Under the pieces are notes generated by a model. That model was not told where the DNA came from. It saw only the letters and a list, made by a program, of their open reading frames with translations, and ran no database searches. A DNA stretch of 64,000 bases from Agreia sp. Leaf210 (GTDB lineage: Bacteria; Actinomycetota; Actinomycetes; Actinomycetales; Microbacteriaceae): positions 467,561 through 531,560 of the forward strand of contig NZ_LMKK01000002.1 of NCBI RefSeq assembly GCF_001421485.1, written 5' to 3'. How positions within the stretch are numbered: the stretch's first letter is position 1; the number at the start of each line of letters is the position of its first letter. Made by a program: the position numbers and the translations under genes. Shown in pieces: positions 17,336 to 24,960 of the stretch.

Positions 17336-18136
17336 ATGGAGTTCGAGCGGGCCGTCCTCGCCCTCCGCGCCGCGGGATGCGTCTTCGCCGAAGACGAAGC
17401 GCAGCTGCTCGTCGAGGCGACGAGCACGGGTCGTACGATCGATCGCAATGCCCTCGAGGAGCTGATCGCCCGTCGCGTCTCGGGCGTTCCGCTGGAGCAC
17501 ATCCTCGGCTGGGCCGAATTCGCCGGCGTGCGGGTTCTGGTCGACGAGGGGGTGTTCGTTCCGCGTCGCCGAACCGAGTTCCTCGCTAGTCGCGGCGCCG
17601 AGCTGGCACGGGAGCACGAGCATCCGGTCGTTCTCGATCTCTGCTGCGGGTCGGGCGCCATCGCCCTCGCGGTGCGAGAGTCGCGGGGTCGTTCACCATG
17701 GGCCGCAGAGATCTACGCGGCCGACATCGATCCGCGCGCGGTCGCCACGGCCCGACGCAATCTCCCGCATCCGGCTGTCGTGGTCTGCGGCGATCTGTTC
17801 GAGCCGCTCCCTCGCACACTGCGCGGTCGCGTCGACGTGCTCGTCTGCAACACCCCGTATGTGCCGACGGATGCGATCGGCTCGATGCCGCCCGAGGCTC
17901 GGCTCTTCGAGGCGACATATGCGCTCGATGGAGGCGGCGACGGACTCGACGTGCAGCGCCGCGTGGCGGCCGAGTGCCGTGCCTGGCTCGCTCCCGGCGG
18001 CCACGTTCTGGTCGAGGCGAGTGAGCAGCAGGCGCCGCGATCGGTCGAGCTGTTCGAGCGGGTGGGGCTCAGGAGCCGCATCGAGTACTCCGACGATCAC
18101 GACACCTCGATCGTGATCTCGACGAATCCGCGCTAG
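17336..18136 (+). CDS. PrmC/HemK-related protein N5-glutamine methyltransferase-like
   Basis: The 266-residue protein has an N-terminal helical domain (EDEAQLLVEAT and RRVSGVPLEHILGWAEFAG) and a Rossmann methyltransferase domain with the SAM motif VLDLCCGSGAIALAV and ADIDPRAVATARRN. In true PrmC, the NPPY motif positions the release-factor Gln; here it reads NTPYVP, typical of the PrmC-related actinobacterial subgroup whose substrate is unproven. CATAAT (17324-17329) lies 6 nt before the ATG, suggesting a leaderless start. The 3' end overlaps the convergent lysG by 4 nt. Confidence 0.85.
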   Translation: MEFERAVLALRAAGCVFAEDEAQLLVEATSTGRTIDRNALEELIARRVSGVPLEHILGWAEFAGVRVLVDEGVFVPRRRTEFLASRGAELAREHEHPVVLDLCCGSGAIALAVRESRGRSPWAAEIYAADIDPRAVATARRNLPHPAVVVCGDLFEPLPRTLRGRVDVLVCNTPYVPTDAIGSMPPEARLFEATYALDGGGDGLDVQRRVAAECRAWLAPGGHVLVEASEQQAPRSVELFERVGLRSRIEYSDDHDTSIVISTNPR

Positions 18137-19044
18137 GGCCGACCGAACGGATGCAGTGAGGCACGCGCTCCGCGACGAACGGCATCCGTGACCGAGTCGA
18201 GCGTGGCAGATGCGAGATTCCAGCGCTGCCAGAACAGGCGCACTTCGGTGAAGCTGCCGGGCGCCAACTCCACGAGGCGTCCCGCCGCGAGCTCGGCTGC
18301 GCACTGCTGCTCGGGAAGCATGGCCCAGCCGAACCCCAACACGACCGAGCGGGCGAAGTCGCTCGAGGTGGGAACGAAGTGCCGAGCCTGCGCTGCCGGA
18401 TCGGCGTCACCCGCAGCGCGACGCACGAAATCCGCCTGCAACTCGTCTCGCCTGTCGAAGTCCACCCTCGGCGCGCGGATAAGCGACGACGGGTCGCTCG
18501 GTTCGATCGCGTTGTCAGCCTGGAACCGGGGCGTGCATACCGCTCGGTAACGCATGGCTCCCAGCGGTTCGACAGAACACCCTTGCACAGGGCCCGACGT
18601 CGACGTCACCGCAGCCATCACGGTTCCCGAACGCAGCAGCGAGGTCGTGTGCTCCTGGTCTTCGCGATGGATGTCGAAGACAACACGGCCCGTCACGGCC
18701 AGGGGCGCCACGGCCTCGAGGAACCAGGTCGCCAGACTGTCCGCGTTCACTGCGATCGTGAGCGCGACCGCGCCGTCACCCTGGTCTGCGTGCAAGGCCG
18801 AGCGAGCATCGGCGTCGAGAAGAGCGACCTGCCGCGCCAGCCGCAAGACGACCGAACCCGCCTCCGTCGGCGCCACGGGTGTCGTGCGCTGCAGCAGGAT
18901 CTGCCCCGACGACTGTTCGAGGGACTTGACGCGTTGCGAGACCGCCGAGGGCGTCACGCGCAAGCGGCGGGCAGCGGCATCGAAGCTCCCCTCTTCGACC
19001 ACGGCGAGGACGGTCTGCAGGTGCTCCAGGTGAAACGCTGGCAT
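18133..19044 (-). CDS. lysG: LysR-family regulator LysG/ArgP
   Basis: The 303-residue protein has an N-terminal winged helix-turn-helix (LQTVLAVVEEGSFDAAARRLRVTPSAVSQRVKSLE) and a C-terminal effector domain. It is divergent from a LysE exporter, the classical lysG-lysE arrangement of Corynebacterium in which LysG with lysine or arginine activates lysE. AGGAG lies 5 nt before the ATG and overlaps one half of the inverted repeat in the intergenic gap, so the regulator may also limit its own synthesis. Confidence 0.9.
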   Translation of the reverse strand: MPAFHLEHLQTVLAVVEEGSFDAAARRLRVTPSAVSQRVKSLEQSSGQILLQRTTPVAPTEAGSVVLRLARQVALLDADARSALHADQGDGAVALTIAVNADSLATWFLEAVAPLAVTGRVVFDIHREDQEHTTSLLRSGTVMAAVTSTSGPVQGCSVEPLGAMRYRAVCTPRFQADNAIEPSDPSSLIRAPRVDFDRRDELQADFVRRAAGDADPAAQARHFVPTSSDFARSVVLGFGWAMLPEQQCAAELAAGRLVELAPGSFTEVRLFWQRWNLASATLDSVTDAVRRGARASLHPFGRP

Positions 19045-19052
19045 TAGCTCTC

Positions 19053-19076
19053 CTAATCCTTCGTAAGAAAGATTAG
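19053..19076. promoter_or_regulatory. LysG operator candidate
   Basis: CTAATC-N12-GATTAG (19053-19058/19071-19076) is an inverted repeat of the T-N11-A type bound by LysR regulators. It lies between lysG and lysE. On the rightward side TACGGT (19101-19106) ends 6 nt before the lysE ATG, with a poor -35, as expected for an activated promoter. Confidence 0.6.
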
Positions 19077-19112
19077 CTGTACCGCGATTCGAGATTCTCC
19101 TACGGTCAGAGC

Positions 19113-19742
19113 ATGACCCTCGAGACCACCCTCCTCCCCGCCCTCTTCGGCCTCGGCACCGGGCTCGCGCTGATCATCGCGATCGGCGCGCAGAACGCCT
19201 TCGTGCTGCGGCTCGGGATCGCGGCGCGGGTGCGCATCGTCGCCCTGATCGTCGCCATCTGCGCCGTCTCCGACGCCGTGCTCATCGCCGCCGGAGTCCT
19301 GGGAATCGGTGTCGTGATCGAGAAGGCTCCGATCGCGCTGGTGATCATCCGGATCGTCGGATCGGCCTTCCTCATCGGCTACGGGCTGCTGGCCGCCCGA
19401 CGAGTCTTCCGCCCACAGACGCTCGAACCTTCTACGCAGCACGGTTCGATCTCGGTCAAGACCGCGGCGCTGACGGCGCTGGCTCTGACCTGGCTCAACC
19501 CTCACGTGTATCTCGACACCATCGTCTTCCTCGGATCGGTCGCGAACCAGCAGGGCGCGGCGGAGCGCTGGTGGTGGGCCGGCGGAGCGATGCTCGGCAG
19601 CATCCTCTGGTTCAGCGCCCTCGGCTTCGGCGCGCGCCTGCTGCGACCGTTCTTCGCACGGCCGAACTCGTGGCGCATCCTGGATGCCCTGATCGCCGTC
19701 GTGATGCTGGCCCTCGGCATCCGGATGGCCGTCGGGTTCTGA
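19113..19742 (+). CDS. lysE: LysE/ArgO basic amino acid exporter
   Basis: The 209-residue protein has about six membrane helices. It begins FGLGTGLALIIAIGAQNAFVLRLGI, in which the IGAQNAFVLRLG signature is typical of LysE/ArgO, and later has LTWLNPHVYLDT. It exports lysine and/or arginine when these accumulate, for example during peptide use. Which of the two it prefers cannot be read from sequence. It is paired with the divergent regulator lysG. No Shine-Dalgarno is present; TACGGT sits 6 nt before the ATG. Confidence 0.93.
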   Translation: MTLETTLLPALFGLGTGLALIIAIGAQNAFVLRLGIAARVRIVALIVAICAVSDAVLIAAGVLGIGVVIEKAPIALVIIRIVGSAFLIGYGLLAARRVFRPQTLEPSTQHGSISVKTAALTALALTWLNPHVYLDTIVFLGSVANQQGAAERWWWAGGAMLGSILWFSALGFGARLLRPFFARPNSWRILDALIAVVMLALGIRMAVGF

Positions 19743-19775
19743 CTCCGCGCTACCCCGCCTGGTTAGGCTGACAGA

Positions 19776-20180
19776 ATGACCGCTGTCACGCTCATCCGCT
19801 CGGATTCCCTCGCTCAGTCGGCTCCGTATGCGTACGCCTCGACCGCTCCCGCAGACGCGAGGCTCGTCTTTCTCGCGGGCGCCTGCCCTCTCGGTGCGGA
19901 CGGCGACGTCGCGGCTCGCGGAGACATCGCCGCCCAGGCGAGGCTGTGCATGCAGAACCTCGAAACGGCCCTTGCGGCGGCGGGCGCGAATCTCGACGAC
20001 GTTCTGTCGACGCGCGTCCTCGTCGCGACGACTCGACAGCCGGACCTCGTGGTCGCGTGGGATGTCGTACGCGAGGCGTTCGGCGATCACGACGCCCCGA
20101 GCACGCTTCTCGGCGTGACCGTGCTGGGCTATCCGCATCAGCTGGTCGAGGTCGAGGCGATCGCCGCGGTGCGCGACTGA
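19776..20180 (+). CDS. RidA/YjgF-family protein
   Basis: The 134-residue protein has the RidA fold, with LVFLAGACPLGADGDVAARGDIAAQARLCMQNLETAL matching the usual strand-and-helix pattern. Canonical RidA deaminates reactive enamines made by PLP enzymes and carries a key Arg in a motif like NR near residue 105. Here the corresponding segment is VTVLGYPHQLVEVEA without that Arg, so this belongs to another Rid subgroup. TAGGCT (19764-19769) lies 6 nt before the ATG, suggesting a leaderless start. Confidence 0.8.
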   Translation: MTAVTLIRSDSLAQSAPYAYASTAPADARLVFLAGACPLGADGDVAARGDIAAQARLCMQNLETALAAAGANLDDVLSTRVLVATTRQPDLVVAWDVVREAFGDHDAPSTLLGVTVLGYPHQLVEVEAIAAVRD

Positions 20181-20181
20181 T

Positions 20182-20547
20182 CTAGGGGCGCTCGACCGGC
20201 ACGTAGCCGGTGAGGTCGGCGCGTTGCCCAGACGCATGGATGCGCGCGGCGGCGATGCCGTCGGCCCACGCGAGCCGGCCGGTCGCCAGCTCGAGCCAGG
20301 TCGCCGCATCCATCTCGACCACATTGGGCGGAGTGCCGCGGGTGTGGCCGGGGCCCTCGATGCACTGCACCGCGCCGAACGGCGGCACCCGGACCTCGAC
20401 GGTGTTGCCCTGAGCCGCGTCTGCGAGACACTGCAGAAGATAGCGCGTAGCCGTGGCGGTCGCGTCCCGCGAAGCGGCGTCGCCCTGTGCCGTGGTGGCC
20501 GCGATGGCGGCCTCTCCGTCGAGAGTTCGAATGCGTGTCTTTGCCAT
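20182..20547 (-). CDS. Bacterial sterol-carrier-like (SCP-type) protein
   Basis: This 121-residue soluble protein ends in a segment typical of the actinobacterial sterol carrier family: PPFGAVQCIEGPGHTRGTPPNVVEMDAATWLELATGR, then ASGQRADLTGYVPV. Proteins of this family bind hydrophobic ligands in the SCP2 fold, but no ligand is known here. It is divergent from purD across about 55 bp and convergent with the RidA gene with almost no gap. Confidence 0.72.
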   Translation of the reverse strand: MAKTRIRTLDGEAAIAATTAQGDAASRDATATATRYLLQCLADAAQGNTVEVRVPPFGAVQCIEGPGHTRGTPPNVVEMDAATWLELATGRLAWADGIAAARIHASGQRADLTGYVPVERP

Positions 20548-20602
20548 AGTTCTCAGGGTAAGACGCGCGGTCCGAGAAATTCTTCGAAGCTAAGCTGTGG
20601 CT

Positions 20603-21874
20603 GTGAAGATTCTTGTCCTCGGATCCGGCGCGCGCGAGCATGCCATCATCACCGCGCTCCTCGCCGAGCCCGGTCAGCACGACATCGTTGCGGCACCCGG
20701 CAACGCCGGTATCGCACTCGTCGTTCCCGTCGTCGGCATCGATGCCGACGATCCGGATGCCGTGGTCGATTTCGCGCAGGACGGTGACATCGACCTGGTG
20801 GTCGTCGGGCCCGAGGCACCTCTGGTGGCCGGAGTGGCCGATGCGCTGCGCAGCCGGGGAATTCCGGTGTTCGGGCCGAGCCGCGAGGCCGCGGCACTCG
20901 AGGGCAGCAAGACCTTCGCGAAGCACATCATGGCCGAGGCCGGCGTGCCGACCGGCCGCGCCGAACGCGCCGGCACGATCGCCGATGCCGAGCGGGTGCT
21001 CGACGAATTCGGCGCGCCCTACGTGGTCAAGGCCGACGGGCTCGCTGCAGGCAAGGGCGTTCTCGTCACCGAGAGCCGCGATGCCGCCCTGGATCACGCG
21101 CGGCACTGGCTGAGCCACGGCGAGATCCTCATCGAAGAGTTCCTCGACGGAGAAGAGGTCTCGCTCTTCCTGCTCAGTGACGGGCACACCGTGCGCCCCT
21201 TGTCGCCAGCTCAGGACTACAAACGACTCGCAGACGGCGACGCGGGGCCGAATACCGGAGGCATGGGCGCGTACTCGCCGCTTCCCTGGCTCGACGAGCG
21301 CTTCGGCAGCGAAGACGCCTTCGTCGACGAGGTCATCGACACGATCGCTCTTCCCACCATCAGGCAGCTCGCCGCGGAGGAGAAGCCGTTCATCGGTCTG
21401 CTCTACTGCGGCCTGATCCTCACCCGCGACGGCATTCGCGTCATCGAATTCAACGCGCGCTTCGGTGATCCCGAGACGCAGGTCGTGCTGCCCCGGCTCG
21501 AGACACCGCTGAGCGAGCTTCTCTTCGCGGCGGCGAGCGGCACGCTCGTCGATCAACCCCGACCCGCGTTCTCGACCGATGTGGCGGTCACCGTCGTCGT
21601 CGCCAGCGAGAACTACCCGGGCACGCCGGTCACCGGACGTGTGCTCACCGGCCTCTCCGAGGCCGAGACGGTCGCCGGTACGCACATCGCTCACGCCGCT
21701 ACTGCCGTGAAGAACGGGGAGTTCGTCGCGACGGGAGGACGAGTGCTGAGTGTCGTCTCCACCGCATCCGATTTCGCCGAGGCGAGGCGCCGCGCATACG
21801 AGGCCATCGAACTCATCGGACTCGAAGGGTCTCAGCACCGCACCGACATCGCGGCCAAGGTGGCGACGGCATGA
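20603..21874 (+). CDS. purD: Phosphoribosylamine-glycine ligase (GAR synthetase)
   Basis: The 423-residue enzyme catalyses step 2 of de novo purine synthesis, ATP-dependent joining of glycine to phosphoribosylamine. The N-terminus KILVLGSGAREHAI is diagnostic, and the ATP-grasp core shows VVKADGLAAGKGVLV, GPNTGGMGAYSP and VIEFNARFGDPETQ. GTG starts are possible at 20597 and 20603. TAAGCT (20591-20596) would lie directly against the first but exactly 6 nt before the second, favouring a leaderless start at 20603. The last 4 nt overlap purC (ATGA). Confidence 0.96.
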   Translation: MKILVLGSGAREHAIITALLAEPGQHDIVAAPGNAGIALVVPVVGIDADDPDAVVDFAQDGDIDLVVVGPEAPLVAGVADALRSRGIPVFGPSREAAALEGSKTFAKHIMAEAGVPTGRAERAGTIADAERVLDEFGAPYVVKADGLAAGKGVLVTESRDAALDHARHWLSHGEILIEEFLDGEEVSLFLLSDGHTVRPLSPAQDYKRLADGDAGPNTGGMGAYSPLPWLDERFGSEDAFVDEVIDTIALPTIRQLAAEEKPFIGLLYCGLILTRDGIRVIEFNARFGDPETQVVLPRLETPLSELLFAAASGTLVDQPRPAFSTDVAVTVVVASENYPGTPVTGRVLTGLSEAETVAGTHIAHAATAVKNGEFVATGGRVLSVVSTASDFAEARRRAYEAIELIGLEGSQHRTDIAAKVATA

Positions 21875-22749
21875 CGATCGAGATCGAAGGATTCACCGAC
21901 GTCTACAGCGGCAAGGTGCGCGACCTCTACATTCCCACCGACGCCGTCAGCATCGATGACGCCGACACGCTGCTGGTCGTCGCAAGCGACAGGGTCAGCG
22001 CATACGACCACGTGCTCGAGCCCGGCATCCCGGGCAAGGGCGAGCTGCTCACCACGCTGAGCCTGTGGTGGTTCGATCAGCTCACCGGCGTTCCGAACCA
22101 CCTCGTGGGCAGTCAAGACGACGTTCCGGTCGAGGTCGCCGGCCGAGCGATGCTCGTGAAGCCCCTCGATATGTTCCCGATCGAGTGCGTGGTGCGCGGT
22201 TACCTCTCGGGCTCCGGCTGGAAGGAGTACCAGGAGTCGCAGTCGGTCTGCGGCGTCGCCCTGCCGTCAGGTCTTGCGAACGGCGACAGACTACCCGAAC
22301 CCATCTACACCCCGGCGTTCAAGGCCGAGCTGGGCGATCACGACGAGAACATCACGTTCGAGCGCACGATCGAGCTCGTCGGCCTCGACGTGGCCGAACG
22401 CCTGCGTGACCTCTCGCTCGAGATCTACTCACGGGCATCCGCTATTGCCGAAGCCCACGGAATCATCCTCGCCGACACGAAGTTCGAGTTCGGCGCCGAC
22501 CGCACCACCGGCGAGATCACCCTGGCCGATGAGGTTCTCACGAGCGACTCGAGCAGGTACTGGGACGCCGAGGCCTATGCTGCGGGTGACCGACTCGCCA
22601 GCTTCGACAAGCAGATCGTACGCAACTGGCTCTCTGCCAACTGGGACACCACCGATCCGAACGCAGGTCCTCCGCCGGAGCTGCCCCGGCAGATCGTCGA
22701 ACAGACGGCAGCGCGCTATCGCGAGCTGCTCGCGCGACTCACCGCGTAG
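21871..22749 (+). CDS. purC: SAICAR synthetase
   Basis: The 292-residue enzyme joins aspartate to CAIR using ATP in purine synthesis. Its N-terminus DVYSGKVRDLY and the blocks ASDRVSAYDHVLEPGIPGKG, VVRGYLSGSGWKEYQ and LADTKFEFG are all diagnostic. Translation is coupled to purD by a 4-nt overlap. A strong hairpin follows the stop, so purDC is a two-gene operon. Confidence 0.97.
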   Translation: MTIEIEGFTDVYSGKVRDLYIPTDAVSIDDADTLLVVASDRVSAYDHVLEPGIPGKGELLTTLSLWWFDQLTGVPNHLVGSQDDVPVEVAGRAMLVKPLDMFPIECVVRGYLSGSGWKEYQESQSVCGVALPSGLANGDRLPEPIYTPAFKAELGDHDENITFERTIELVGLDVAERLRDLSLEIYSRASAIAEAHGIILADTKFEFGADRTTGEITLADEVLTSDSSRYWDAEAYAAGDRLASFDKQIVRNWLSANWDTTDPNAGPPPELPRQIVEQTAARYRELLARLTA

Positions 22750-22777
22750 CCGCGCGGCGGCACGCCTCGTGTCGGGC

Positions 22778-22815
22778 GTGATGGATGGTGCCTGTCGACC
22801 AGCACCATCCATCAC
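22778..22815. terminator. 14-bp perfect hairpin after purC
   Basis: GTGATGGATGGTGC/GCACCATCCATCAC (22778-22791/22802-22815) with a 10-nt loop lies between purC and the convergent truncated GNAT gene, just past both stops. It probably ends transcription in both directions. Confidence 0.75.
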
Positions 22816-22822
22816 TCCTGAG

Positions 22823-23194
22823 TCACCGCCGCCTCGCCGATATCAAGGCAGGTCGCGCGACGGGCGCCTCGGTTGGCAGCGCTGTCGCGCCCGCGTCACC
22901 GAAGGCGCGGAGGGCGGAGCGTACGAGTGCTCCACTCCACACCTCCGGATGCGGCACGCTCGGGTCGACCAACAGACAGTCGAGCCGGGTGGGGTGCAGA
23001 GCGTCGGCCGGCCCCCACCAGATCGCCCGGGCGAGCGGGCGACCGTCGAGGAAGGCGAGCCACGTCCACTCGTCACGGTACGTACCGGCATCCTGGCCGG
23101 CGAGGAACTGCAGAGCGTCTACCCACGGATCAGGTCCGGGAGAAGAGAAAGAAAGAACGGCGCCGAGGTCGGAGCCGGTGGTTGAACGAAACAC
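22823..23194 (-). CDS. Truncated GNAT-family acetyltransferase
   Basis: This 123-residue protein resembles the first half of a GNAT enzyme: SDLGAVLSFSSP at the head, then TYRDEWTWLAFLDGRPLARAIWW and LDCLLVDPSVPHPEVWSGALVRSALRAF, which match the central strands. The C-terminal half, including the acetyl-CoA-binding region, is missing; the frame ends with a short Pro/Arg tail right before the purC terminator. The start is the GTG at 23194, with GGAGG 8 nt upstream. It follows a 30-codon gene by 43 bp. It is either a remnant or a shortened protein with another job. Confidence 0.6.
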   Translation of the reverse strand: MFRSTTGSDLGAVLSFSSPGPDPWVDALQFLAGQDAGTYRDEWTWLAFLDGRPLARAIWWGPADALHPTRLDCLLVDPSVPHPEVWSGALVRSALRAFGDAGATALPTEAPVARPALISARRR

Positions 23195-23237
23195 GAGAGT
23201 GTCCTCCGAGAGAAGTGGAGGCGCTGCTCGGCTCGGT

Positions 23238-23330
23238 TCAGTCGATGACAACCGAAGGGAGGAGCGCCTGGATAAGGGTGTGTGCGTAGAAATCGCGTGA
23301 CGCGATCGCATTGTTCTTGTCCATTGCCAT
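23238..23330 (-). CDS. 30-residue small protein
   Basis: A short frame starts at ATG 23330 with an excellent GGAAGGGAG Shine-Dalgarno 3 nt upstream (9 nt upstream of a second ATG at 23324). The peptide begins MAMDKNNAIASRDFYAHTLI and ends QALLPSVVID, which is amphipathic and near neutral. A good promoter lies upstream, and a truncated acetyltransferase gene follows 43 bp downstream. It does not look like an attenuation leader because it has no run of one amino acid. Function is unknown. Confidence 0.5.
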   Translation of the reverse strand: MAMDKNNAIASRDFYAHTLIQALLPSVVID

Positions 23331-23377
23331 CAACTCCCTTCCTTAGATCGTGGACGCCCGGGTTGGCGTGCTCACCG

Positions 23378-23407
23378 ACAGTAGCGCTTGATCTCCGCCG
23401 ATCTCAA
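23378..23407 (-). promoter_or_regulatory. Promoter for the small-protein/GNAT unit
   Basis: On the minus strand, TTGAGA (23407-23402), an 18-bp spacer and TACTGT (23383-23378) give a plausible sigma-70-type promoter about 48 nt upstream of the 30-codon gene. Confidence 0.5.
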
Positions 23408-23467
23408 GCTCTCGTTACAGTTCCGATATATTCTTCTGGTCGCATATGAGACCAGGATGGCCCTCGA

Positions 23468-24574
23468 TTACTCGGCGAAGCGGCCGACGAGTCGCACCGC
23501 ACCCCCGTCGACACCCTTCGCACCCTGCTCGAATCCGTCGAGGTCACGCTGGCCCAGCGACACGACGCCTGCCTGCCAGGTCGGGATGCCATCGGCCGTC
23601 AGGGCGGCGGAGATCGCGTCGGACGCGTCTGCCTTGACGACCGCGAACATGCCGATGCCCAGGTTCCAGGTGCCCTCCGAGCTCTCGAGGGTCGACGCAG
23701 CGAGGTCTGAGAGCACGCGGAAGACCGGCGCGGGAGACCAGGTCGACCGCTCCACCTCGACCCACGACCCCCGGGGAAGAACCCGCGCGAGATTCGCGGC
23801 GATTCCGCCTCCGGTGACGTGCGACAGCGAGTGAACGGAGCCCGCAAGCGCAGGGTCGCCGAGCACGCGCAGCAGCGGCGAGGTGTAGAGACGGGTGGGC
23901 TCGAGAAGGACCTCGCCGACGACGCCGCCGAATTCGGTCGACGAATCGGTGTATCCGATTCCGCGAGACGAGAGGATGTGACGCACGAGGGAGAACCCGT
24001 TCGAGTGCAGTCCCGACGACGCGAGGGCGAGCACGACGTCGCCGTCTTCGACGAGGTGCGCGCCGAGCAGGGCGTCGGCCTCGACTGCTCCCACCGCAGC
24101 GCCCGCGACGTCGTAGTCGTCGGGGCCGAGCAGGCCAGGGTGCTCCGCCGTCTCGCCACCGACGAGTGCGGTGCCGGTCTCGGAGCAGGCACGCGCGATA
24201 CCGGCGACGATGTCTGCGATGCGCTGGGGAACGACCTTGCCACAAGCGATGTAGTCCGTCATGAAGAGCGGGGTGGCACCGACGACGATGATGTCGTCGA
24301 CGACCATGCCCACCAGGTCTTGTCCGATGGTGTCGTGCTTGTCGATGGCCTGCGCGATGGCCACCTTCGTGCCCACGCCATCGGTCGACGTGGCCAGCAG
24401 CGGTCGATCGAACTGCTTGAGGGCGGAGACATCGAACAGACCGGCGAAACCGCCGAATCCGCCCACGACCTGGGGGCCGTGCGTGTTCGAGACCGCTGTC
24501 TTCATCAGCTCGACGGCGAGGTCTCCGGCGTGGGTGTCGACGCCGGCCTGGGCATAGCTGTTGCTCATGCTCAT
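23468..24574 (-). CDS. purM: AIR synthetase (phosphoribosylformylglycinamidine cyclo-ligase)
   Basis: The 368-residue enzyme closes the imidazole ring in purine synthesis. Diagnostic blocks are DRPLLATSTDGVGTKVAIA, DLVGMVVDDIIVVGA, LVGGETAEHPGL and HVTGGGIAANLARVLP. Three in-frame ATGs stand at 24577, 24574 and 24568. AGGGA is 6 nt before the second, which is therefore preferred; the exact start is uncertain by three codons. It is transcribed away from purDC, unlike the common purF-purM arrangement. Confidence 0.95.
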   Translation of the reverse strand: MSMSNSYAQAGVDTHAGDLAVELMKTAVSNTHGPQVVGGFGGFAGLFDVSALKQFDRPLLATSTDGVGTKVAIAQAIDKHDTIGQDLVGMVVDDIIVVGATPLFMTDYIACGKVVPQRIADIVAGIARACSETGTALVGGETAEHPGLLGPDDYDVAGAAVGAVEADALLGAHLVEDGDVVLALASSGLHSNGFSLVRHILSSRGIGYTDSSTEFGGVVGEVLLEPTRLYTSPLLRVLGDPALAGSVHSLSHVTGGGIAANLARVLPRGSWVEVERSTWSPAPVFRVLSDLAASTLESSEGTWNLGIGMFAVVKADASDAISAALTADGIPTWQAGVVSLGQRDLDGFEQGAKGVDGGAVRLVGRFAE

Positions 24575-24702
24575 CATTCTTCCCTATGTGCGCCACCTGC
24601 GACTCTCGTAGCAACATCTGTAAACCCCCTGCCGCGCTGTCGGTCGACGGGAGTAGCGTGTTCATCGATGGTGGCCAGACATCCACCGTGGGAGGAGAAC
24701 CG

Positions 24703-24960
24703 ATGGGTATCAACGACGAGGACATCACATCAGGAACCGACAACGCAGGCGAAGGCCCCGCTGATGGCGGAGCCAACGTAGGCGGACACGACGGTGGCGC
24801 GGACGGCGCGGCCTCTGCGGGCGAAGGCCCGGCAGACGGCGGAGCCAACCCCGACGGCCACGACGGCGGAGCCGACGGATCGGCCGACGAGGGAGAGGGC
24901 ACCGCTGATGGCGGAGCCAACCCCGGCGGTCACGACGGCGGAGCCGACGGATCGGCGTGA
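24703..24960 (+). CDS. Gly/Asp-rich repeat protein (85 aa)
   Basis: The protein has a short head (MGINDEDITSGTDN) and three consecutive 24-residue repeats of the form xGEGPADGGANxxGHDGGADGxx. It is extremely acidic and almost free of hydrophobic residues, so probably disordered; the spaced Asp and His could bind metal. GGAGGAG lies just before the ATG at 24703; the upstream in-frame sequence to 24586 is not protein-like. The TGA overlaps the ATG of the JmjC gene. Similar short acidic repeat proteins exist in Microbacteriaceae without a known role. Confidence 0.65.
   Translation: MGINDEDITSGTDNAGEGPADGGANVGGHDGGADGAASAGEGPADGGANPDGHDGGADGSADEGEGTADGGANPGGHDGGADGSA
24743..24957 (+). repeat. 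Three 72-bp in-frame tandem repeats
   Basis: Each unit encodes 24 residues centred on ADGGAN and GHDGGADG. Units differ at scattered positions, so the array is old or under protein-level selection. Confidence 0.75.

Noticed and set aside
23436-23455. CTGGTC/GACCAG inverted repeat as a purM terminator
   Set aside because: The stem is only 6 bp with a CATATG-containing loop and no U-tract; too weak to claim.
24743-24957. 72-bp tandem units as a possible CRISPR array
   Set aside because: The units are contiguous without unique spacers and are in frame within a protein with a clear start and stop.
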